DNA of 64,000 nucleotides. It comes from Polytrichum commune. Lineage: Eukaryota; Streptophyta; Polytrichopsida; Polytrichales; Polytrichaceae. Position numbers and translations under genes: made by a program. Below are positions 55,646 to 64,000 of this stretch, one piece after another. The notes under the pieces were generated by a model. It was not told the origin of the DNA, made no database searches, and worked only from the letters and a program-made list of their open reading frames with translations. Within the stretch, counting starts at the first letter, position 1. Each line of letters starts with the position of its first letter. The stretch lies in assembly GCA_950295325.1 (NCBI GenBank), contig OX485803.1:60959554-61023553 (forward strand), given 5' to 3'.

Positions 55646-56803
55646 TGCCCCCTTCCCACTTGACTTTAGCTAAGACCCAAAGTATTTCCGAAAAAACCGG
55701 GTAAAGCTCCCTCGGTTATAGCAGAGCCATCCGGCTATCCCAATGCACCTACAAGAACTTGCTCCAGAGATTTTCAAGTAGGTTATAATTAAGTAGCTTT
55801 CACACATGTTCATTGTTTTCTCTACCAAGCAATGAATGTTGGGTAGTTTTCGTCCCATCCTAAAATGCCTTACTACTCACCTATCTTACCATCAATTTTT
55901 GTTAATGAAGCTCCTCGTGCCCTCAGACCTAAGACTAAAAAGTAACCAATCACGAGGGCGGGAGGCGACACTTTTAAAACTCCTATACTCTTGCCTCATG
56001 TTTAAGTACCGATGGGAGGGAGGGTCGGTGCTTGAGGCTTAAAACCTCCACTCTTAAGCCATGCCACATCGTTTGCCAACTAGGTTGGGCACTAGATAAT
56101 GTCGATGGTGTGAAGGCCGGGTTCATGGCTGATTTTTCACAAAGTTTTTGCCTATCCACGTCCAAAAACCTTGAATTGAAAGGCAAAAAAAATTGCAACC
56201 CGTCCCAAAACTGGTAATTTCTAAACCAACCCGTCCATGGAAAGGTTATAAAAAAAAAAAAAAACCCGTCCCAAAACCGGTTTGAAAATGAAAATACCCG
56301 TCCCGCAAGAGGTATAAATAAGTCTCTTACAATGTTGCTAGAAAATTAGAAAATTAGAAAAACAAAAAAAACATAAAGATATTGACATGTGATTGGTTGC
56401 ACTTGGAAACAATAGGATCTTGACAAATTTCGCTTTCAATGTTCGTTAGTTATCTGTCTTTTGTTGTCGATTCTCATCTTTCGAGTCCACCCCATTCTAA
56501 ATTTTGTGGTCGATGAATTAATGTATGTAGGTGAATCAAGCACTTCAAGATTGATATTTTGATTGGGTATTAGTGGTTTGATTGCATTATGCTTATATTC
56601 ACATCTCATATATGACATAATGTAACTGATATTTGTACCATTTATTTTTGGAAAAAATTTATCAAAGAAATTGTTATTTTTAGAACCCATCCACTGGAAA
56701 TGTTTTTTTAATGAACATGTTAGGGACCTTGTGAAAAATCACCATTGGCCGGGTTGTTAGAACCAACTTTGAGTCTTAGCTAAAGTCAGGTGGGAAGGGG
56801 GCA
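55646..56803. mobile_element. Harbinger-like non-autonomous element, ~1.16 kb
   Basis: Terminal inverted repeats of about 36 bp with two mismatches: tgcccccttcccacttgact continuing through ttagctaagacccaaagt at the left, and the inverse actttgagtcttagctaa with gtgggaagggggca at the right. Directly flanked on both sides by TTA, the target duplication of PIF/Harbinger elements. No transposase frame inside. Confidence 0.8.
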
Positions 56804-57560
56804 TTATTAAGGCCGAGGACTTAAACGACCGTTTTTCCAGAAGCTTCCAGGAGGCAGCCAGGTGCCAAGAAAAGAAGAGTATTGTAGAAAGAAATGATAA
56901 ACCCCTTGAGGGAGGAATAATAATATAATAAATACATAATGCTGTAAGAACGTTTCTTCACAAGGATGAAAAGAAGCGTCTGCACAAAGAACGCATTCGC
57001 GTGTGGAGATGAACGTCTCCGTTCATCCGACACGGTAATCGGGATTGAAATGAGAACGAAGGCTATAATTAAAGTCGGTACAGTTGGGGGGAAGCTAGGG
57101 TACAGGATTGGACCACGTTTCACAAAGCCCATGTGACAAGTGGGTTGCCAGCCAATGGGGTGAGGCCAAGAGTACCTCGATTCAAACATAGAGGGGATGA
57201 CGTGGCCCAATCAGGGGCTGCCTGTAGATACTATCCCCATGTACTAATTTTACGTGGGCCCCATCAGCACCAGACAGACTTGTTGGAAGGATATTTTGGT
57301 TATTTGAAACTTACCGCTGGGGCGGCCCAGCCTCCAGGTTCGGTGCCTGACAGCATACACTTTAAATTATACGATCATATATATATATATATATACATAT
57401 ATATCTGTGTATGTGTATGTGTGTGTGTGTGTATGTGTGTGAGATTTGTTTTTCATTGGACTTTGAAGCCATTGGGGTGGGCTACACATGTTTGCTAGGT
57501 TAAGGTAAAGTGTGCCTAATTGAGATACTTTTCTCTCTCGTAATATGGAAACACGCAATT
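56804..57560. other. Intergenic with AT/GT microsatellite
   Basis: A (TA)n then (GT)n stretch at 57376-57442. The 57.0-57.35 kb part is GC-richer and opens frames on both strands, but no family is recognisable. Confidence 0.4.
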
Positions 57561-57564
57561 AGTG

Positions 57565-57915
57565 TATAAGGGTTGCTTCGCACTATGGCTGTCCAAGTGG
57601 AGAGGCCATAGGATTGAATGGGCAAACTTTGTTGAGAGTCCAAAGGAAATGGGCTGCAAATAGTTGATAAAATGTAGGTATTGGAGCCTTTGAGCGGGCA
57701 TAGTGTGAAGCCTCCAAAGGCCAAGCCCAAAGTCCAAACCTTTGGCCATGAACTCCCACACTTTCTCGACTTGGATGGCCGTAGTGTGAAGCCTCTTGGA
57801 CTTTGGTCTCTAGTGTGAAGGGTCGAGAGGCCGAATCCTTGGTTTTTTGCAATCTGATTAGTGGAAATCGACGGCCTCTCGACCTTTGGCTGAATTATAG
57901 TGTACTTATTCATAA
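57565..57915. repeat. Foldback repeat with actatggc/gccrtagtgtg motifs
   Basis: cactatggctgtccaagtgg at the left occurs inverted at 57772-57790 (ttggatggccgtagtgtg) and degenerately near the right end (ttggctgaattatagtgt). gtgtgaagcctc recurs at 57700 and 57785. Probably a decayed MITE. Confidence 0.5.
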
Positions 57916-60900
57916 CATTATTCAGGAGGGATGGTCCAAGCATGAGGAATTTGGATTCTCATATATTAATCTCTAATGTGAATATTCCTAACTCTTTGGT
58001 TTGAATATACGAGCCTTGTGGAGAGCTAATTAACAACAACGTCTTGTTGATTTCCTTTTCAAGTCCTTCATTGATGCTTTGTCACATATTCATGAACTAC
58101 CGTTGTCGAGCTTTGTCACCCATGTTTGGCTGCCTGTTCACTATATTCAACAACTATGAATATGTTGATGGTGTGGGTGGTGTTAAAATTGTTGTGTGCA
58201 AGAATCATAAACTTGCACTTCTGTGGTTGGGAATGTGATCATATTACTATAGGCCGCAAGCACGGTCAAGTGCACAACTCCACTACCATGCATAGGTTTA
58301 AGTGAAAGTGATTCAAAGTTGTGTACTAACTTTGAATTTTGTGAAGGAAAAAAATCATAAACATCTGAAAACACGTTGATCTACAAAGCCAAGCAATTTA
58401 CGTATCTTAGAAGATGGTACAAGTAGTGTGCGTGTAGATGTATTGAACACATAATTGTCATTTTTTTTTAAAAATGATAAAAGTACATCAAATTGATGTT
58501 TTTTTTTCTATAATTTTTTGTAGTGGTGCCCTCAAGTTTAAAATGAATTCAAAAGATGTGAAAAAAAATCCAACTTCAAAATATTTAAGGTCATGAAATC
58601 CACGTTCAAGACCATAATTAGTCATTACCTTTTGAGCAAGACTTTAAATGATGAGTTATGAATATCTCATCTTGATATTCTATACTTGAGTACCTACCAC
58701 AACAATAGAGGGCACCATGAAAACAAAATAAAAATAAAGAACACTTTGCTCCTACTTTTGGGCATTTGACCAAAAAAATGATGGTTTTAATACACCGGAG
58801 CATTTTTTCCATAACTTGCAATGTACATTTATCAATTTCCAAAGAGAATACACCATGCATGTTGATATTGTTATGTTGATGATTAATGTATTGTGTGTGT
58901 GTATAATCTATTTACATGATTATATTCTCTTGTATTTAAATTTTATTGTTGGGTAGATGAAGGATACTTCACATCGTTGTCAATGCTACCTTATGGGGAA
59001 AATAAACTGACATGGACAACTCACACCTATTTACTTCTTAGAACCAACTTTTGATATCCATTGGAACTAATCCTTTACAAATAACATTGATTGTTCATTC
59101 TCAAGTATTGCTTTTGTACATGTTCCATACTTACTTAGCACATACACATTAGTAATAAGGATCTAAAACCACATCCTTCTCGATTCCAAAAAACTTCTCA
59201 ATCATGTTGTCAACTATTCTTGACAGATGATGGTAGCATCACTCAATGATGAAGAACACATAAAAGACAGATCATGATGTTCCCCGTGGTGTTCCCCTTC
59301 ATGGACATCATAATGCATCTCCATTTTCTTTCTTTCTAGTATTGTCCACAAAAACAAAAACACACAATTACTATTGGTTAAAAAAAGTTGGTAACTGTAA
59401 CATTGTAAGTCTACCAATACATCAATGTAGTATGGTTACCCCAGTGACCATTTAGCCTTACATGAATCAAGTATGTATATATTATGTTGGTTACCAAGGT
59501 AAATGCGATGCTCGGTGCCTGAGGTGGCATGCATAACTGACCCGACTTAAAACTATCCAAAACATTTTTACAAACATGAGAAACTACAATGACATAAATG
59601 CCAAATTGGATAAGAATCGCTTCATCCGTGTGCATAAATGGCAATCAACTCTTAGTCCTTAGATTCCATCTTAGAATAGTTGTAATACGTATGGCACTCG
59701 AAAGTTGATCTAGGCCACTCAAAGAAACAAGGACTACGATTAAGTGCAACTTGTTGTAACACGTTGTACTTTGTCCTTTCACACGGGGTGTACTTTCAAC
59801 CCAAATAGGGTCTCGAGCTTCGTGGTGTGTACGTAAATTCATGGATTGAGAAAGTATAACCGTAATGAATTTGGTCTCTTACCCCGATATGCTATACGCT
59901 TCTTCTTCTTTTTTTTATCGATTTTACTCTCAAAATAACACACAAGACCTCAATTGAAGTTAGTGAAGTCCAATTGGAACACGCATCCATCATGGATGAG
60001 TTTCCTTTGAGATTTCAAAAGGTTAGGGCTTTGTGGCGTCCATGAAAACTCATTTGTTATGGATGGAAGGGACAAGTCAAAACAAACCCTATATAGGTTG
60101 AAGCCTATTCATTTGAATTGGGTCACACTAAACTAATTTGAGACATCTCATCCTATTCTTTAAGCCAATCAAACTAAAAATGTATATGGCCTTCCCCAAA
60201 GAAGCTTGTTCATTGTGTATGGCCTTCCCCAAAGAAGCTTCGGCTACCAACCCAACCCAACTAAGGACCTTCAATCTTGTATATGAGTTGGATAGACATC
60301 CCATAAATTGCCACTTTTTCCTAGGATATGAAACACATTATTAGTAAGAGGTGTTTAGCAAAATCCAAATCGAGGCCGCAACCAGTCTCCTCATAATTTT
60401 TGGAGCTTATGTGAAGAGCTTATTCATTATCAAATTGATATTTCTTGCTCTCATTAAATGGATAGACAACCCTCCCCCCCCCCTTTCTTATGTTGACTAT
60501 TGAGCTTAGAAAGATTATCATGCTTAGAGCATGTAACCCAATCGTTTTCAAACATGCGTCTTTTCGATGTATGTTCTCGGAGGCGCACCCAACCTCATGA
60601 ACACTCAAATATAGGTTTGTTAATTAAAGAATATATCGAATAAGGGTTATCGATTACTGTAGATGCTCAACCCAAGTAAAAGGATGGAGGAGAAGCTGCG
60701 AAAGTTGGAGGAGAGTTTGGGAGAGCCGCCACGATGTAAGGCCAAGGGAGGAAGACACAAATCCCCTCATGGGAACGACATTGAAGGTTCAGGAACCGAG
60801 AATGAGGTTTGGGGAACATAGGCAGTACGATCTCTAATAGTAGGAACTTAAGGAGCTTGAGTGATCCATTTATAATGGACTATGGATGAGGTTAACTAGA

Positions 60901-63165
60901 TGAGAAACTAAACTCTTTGGATGACAATCCTTTGGATGGACATAACTATTTTAACCATTTTTGGGATGAGTGCGTTGAATGGAAGTTCATGGGATAAAGA
61001 TCACATCTATGTATGTGCATAAAGTAAGTTCCATGTGTGTGTGTGTGTGTGTATGAAAGTATAAAATATTAACATATGAGATTTTAATTAAGTTATCTGG
61101 AAATTTAGTAATAGGGGAAGGAAGAGTAACCACCAAAACCAATAATTCATGAATTTTGAAGACTATATAAAGGAACCACATTGAGCACCTAAAGCACCTC
61201 GTTCAATATTGAACATCTCATGTGAGCATTAGGAGTGCATTTCCAAAGATCCTTTAAGACTATCGGGCGTGGAGTGCATTTTCAAAGACCCTTCAATAGT
61301 ATCAGGAGTGCATTTCCAAAGACCCTTGCAGACTTGAGAACCTTGAAGACCAAAAGACTTAGAGTTTTATTGGATGGGTTTCGACTTCAAGACTTAGAGT
61401 TTTTCAAAGCTTTAAGACTCGGAGATCTACCAAGGTATTTAGCCTCAACACTTAGGAAATCTTACCAAAGGTGCTACAACATAAAAACTTGGAAAATTAC
61501 CGGACATGTATTAAAGGAGGAGGCTGCAAGAAGACCTACAATTCAAAACCATGAAGACTCAAGAAACAAATTCAAAGATATCTTTAAAAAAAATCAAAGT
61601 AAAAGGGTTTACAAAGAAATCAAGACCGGTAAGCTAGGGTGGAAACTACTCACTAAATTCGACAATCAAGTAGCCTTAGACTCAAGACACCATCAAGAAG
61701 GCGTACTTATATTAGGCAAGGAAAATCAAATCAACTCAATGGAAGGCCATCGATTGGAAAAGGGACTTGAAGGTGACAAGAAGATTGAGTGAGGCCACCA
61801 AGTGGGCCATATCGTCCGTCCCCTCATACATGTGAATGAACTAAGATTTCGCATCATGATAGGAAGAATTACAACAAAGGGAGTTTGTTAAATAGTGGGG
61901 GTTCATACCTTTCACTACGATCGGTGAATTGAAAGTAGAATTTCAGGAGGTAATAACCAAGTGTATTTCAAAATTAGAGTTGGGATTGTTGGACTTTTGG
62001 ACTTAGTCTATAGAAATGATGGACCTACTTAACACCATGTTTATGAGAAAACTCTATGATTGAGAAATTCAAGTGTGTTTCATTCTAAGACACTTCATTG
62101 TGACATTAGGATTTTAGAGGAACACAATCTTGTATTTCTTGAGCATCTAACCCCTTGATTTCTAAGATGATTCTTTGAACTATACTTCATGATTTCCATA
62201 CACTTGGAATATGAAACATGGAACCTATTATAGTTACGCAAGGGTGTTCTTTGAATCTAAGAAGAGTTTAGAGTATACCTAGAAGAGGATACCTCTCCCC
62301 ACCCAGAGAGTTAGGAATTTCACCCCCACCCTTTATGAATCAAGCCATGACTTGGTATAATTTCATGATAAGGTTTAAAAATCCTAAATATCAAAGGCAT
62401 GACATTTGTGCAACTGGTCAAGCAATGGGTTACACCGTCTAGGTGGAGAGACCCTCTTGACCTAGGAGACGACCTCAACAACTACCTTAACCCCAAGATG
62501 GGCTTGATGTCCATACAATGTGGACATTATAGAATCACCAAATAATCAATTGTGATCTACTACACTAATTATCCCAATTATTGAGGGAGGGTGAATAATG
62601 TGTGTGGGAAATTAGTGAAGGTGATACTAAATTTCTTTACGCAATGAAATTAATGCCACCAACAAATCTAGGAAGCATCGTTCATCTCAGCACTATTCAT
62701 TGAGAATACTATTTACAACAACATTATTCATTGGAAGTATCGGCACTATTCATCATGCAACTATTCACTAACAAGCATATGTTTGCGTATTGTTATTTTT
62801 CACTCTCTACAAGCCCCTTAGAGCACACACTAATTTCTTGAAATGTATGGTAAATGAGCATGTATTCATGAACTGAGTATCACTTAGTAGAAATTCCAAC
62901 CCTCATTAATGTAGAGACTTGGTAAAATATTGCATGTTTTGGGAATTGATACCACACACACTAATTGGGTTAATCAATGTATTAAAAAAGACGAAAGAGA
63001 CCTTTCGCATATGGACGTACCTCTCATTCATCCAACCTCAAAAACCCTAAAAAACATGCATCACACAACTTGTATTGCAAAGTTGATTTGACACCAAAAT
63101 AAGCTTGAAGATCCTGAATTAGCGTAGCCCAAGCCATTAGAGTTTAATCGACAACCCGTTGTGGT
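57916..63165. other. Intergenic, no gene recognised
   Basis: AT-rich with scattered short frames. 61235-61340 repeats ggagtgcatttycaaagayc three times. A (GT)n run lies at 61036-61053. The 185-codon frame at 61235-61792 starts with GTG and has no recognisable domain. Confidence 0.45.
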
Positions 63166-63211
63166 GTTGGATGGGACTCGAGAGGTATGCTTGCTCATAT
63201 ATACAATAATC

Positions 63212-63846
63212 TCCCGCTTAAGTACGCACTTTGAACTGCAACCGTTAGTGTGCACTTAGTTGACCATTGCGTACTTTACTCATATCGCTTTCTATACCCT
63301 TTGATTTGATGAATCACAATGGGAAACGGATGAAACTTGAGGCAAATGGCTTGACCGAAGCCCAACGATGTGAAACCATTGCAAAGTTGAGCAAGTTGAA
63401 TGTGCCGAGCAAGTGGGCGCTGGGGCGGGAGTATGAAGTCAGTGAAGGTGCCATCCGGAAAGTTATGGAAACGATGCGAATTGAAGAAGAACCACCTGTC
63501 GATGACGAAATCCAGCCTATCAAAACATTTGTTGAATCTGAAAGTGCTACCGACTTTAAAGGCTTTAAAGCTCTACTATCCTTGACGACATCGACTACCA
63601 ATTGCCTTGCTCCGAGGTTCAAACGGAAGCTGGACAAATGTATGATATACTGTGACGATCGTTCAAGACGTTTCAGCGAAACGTTAACAAATTGACAATG
63701 AATGTCAAGCGAAATAAATTCATACATTCCCGACAAATGACTATGCATGACATGTTCGAACAATGAAATATGAACCATGATTTTCGTCAAAAAAATTGCG
63801 CACTTAACCGGGATGCATACTTAAACGGGTGCGTACTTAAGCGGGA
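63212..63846. mobile_element. 635-bp TIR element with pogo/CENP-B-like ORF
   Basis: Perfect 18-bp terminal inverted repeats: tcccgcttaagtacgcac at 63212-63229 and its inverse at 63829-63846. The right end carries three tandem variants of the same motif (gcacttaaccggga, gcatacttaaacggg, gcgtacttaagcggga), likely transposase-binding sites. The only gene inside is a short DNA-binding-domain ORF. Confidence 0.8.
63309..63695 (+). CDS. Pogo/Tigger-type N-terminal DNA-binding protein, 128 aa
   Basis: The frame from ATG at 63309 reads MNHNGKRMKLEANGLTEAQR and continues CETIAKLSKLNVPSKWALGR, EYEVSEGAIRKVMETM. This is the helix-turn-helix layout of the CENP-B/Psq-type N-terminus of pogo and Tigger transposases (basic start, helix, A.ey.vs...irk). 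The rest (residues ~60-128) is short and acidic to basic, with no DDE catalytic core. It sits inside perfect TIRs and could bind the terminal repeats as a repressor, or be a truncated transposase. The ORF is intact. An antisense frame of 158 codons overlaps it and is taken to be a shadow. Confidence 0.55.
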   Translation: MNHNGKRMKLEANGLTEAQRCETIAKLSKLNVPSKWALGREYEVSEGAIRKVMETMRIEEEPPVDDEIQPIKTFVESESATDFKGFKALLSLTTSTTNCLAPRFKRKLDKCMIYCDDRSRRFSETLTN

Positions 63847-64000
63847 TCTCTCTCTCATTCATGTTGGATGGGACTCTAGAGGTATGCTTGCTCAATTTCT
63901 CTTTCTCTCTCTCTCTCTCTCCCATGCTCTCATTTCATTTGGGGACCAAAAAGGACATGGGACTCTTATGCCAAAAAGGGGTACTTTCTCCAAAAGCGTT

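Larger units (their letters stand above)
63166..63894. repeat. 32-bp direct repeats around the pogo-like element
   Basis: gttggatgggactcgagagg and following tatgcttgctca at 63166-63197 is repeated with one change at 63863-63894. Each copy lies about 15 bp outside the inverted repeats, so this is not a simple target duplication. Confidence 0.75.

Noticed and set aside
61235-61792. 185-codon frame as a gene
   Set aside because: GTG start, no ATG until near its end, internal short repeats, no recognisable domain.
63314-63790. 158-codon minus-strand ORF
   Set aside because: Antisense shadow of the HTH ORF, which has the recognisable domain and sits within the TIR element.

Overview
The window looks like nuclear DNA of a land plant or close streptophyte relative. 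It has an intron-rich armadillo-repeat gene with GT-AG introns, a plant-type DUF1221/tyrosine-kinase-like protein kinase, and a dense load of plant-style transposons. The transposon types (a LINE with several enzymatic domains resembling algal Dualen/RandI elements, a Ty3/Gypsy element carrying a DNA methyltransferase, pogo-type and Harbinger-type DNA elements) fit a non-flowering lineage (bryophyte, lycophyte, fern or charophyte) better than a flowering plant. This placement is inference; no rRNA, plastid or other diagnostic gene is present.

Layout. 0.5-9.7 kb (minus strand): a complete ten-exon ARM-repeat gene that I could assemble in phase to 811 codons. Its introns carry four copies of one foldback MITE and several local duplications. 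9.7-14.4 kb: gene-poor, with one foldback element. 14.5-15.7 kb (minus): exons of a spliced gene I cannot name. 16.0-17.9 kb (minus): a single-exon 615-aa DUF1221 protein kinase. 17.9-21.7 kb: intergenic, with a doubtful 46-codon ORF and a 150-bp MITE.

21.7-35.3 kb (minus): a 13.5-kb non-LTR retrotransposon bounded by a perfect 12-bp target-site duplication. It encodes an RRM-like ORF1 and an ORF2 frame with two 2A-like motifs, AP endonuclease (APE), reverse transcriptase (RT), RNase H, CCHC zinc knuckle and a restriction-like-endonuclease-like (RLE) C-terminus. About 8 kb of the ORF2 frame is broken only by four TAA codons.

35.3-47.9 kb: a nest of decayed elements. A Ty3/Gypsy chromovirus (LTRs, tRNA-iMet-like primer site, RT, RNase H, integrase, chromodomain) carries a C5-DNA methyltransferase pseudogene directly upstream of its RT. 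Another inserted unit carries a spliced SET-domain pseudogene and ends in a CACTA-like terminus. A MITE also sits inside the integrase. 47.9-64 kb: AT-rich, apparently gene-free DNA with a Harbinger-like element, foldback elements, microsatellites, and at 63.2-63.8 kb a small terminal-inverted-repeat element encoding only a pogo/CENP-B-like DNA-binding domain.

The host genes show no operon-like or pathway link. The strongest leads are the multi-enzyme LINE with 2A-like motifs, the methyltransferase-bearing Gypsy element, and the transposon-embedded SET gene.
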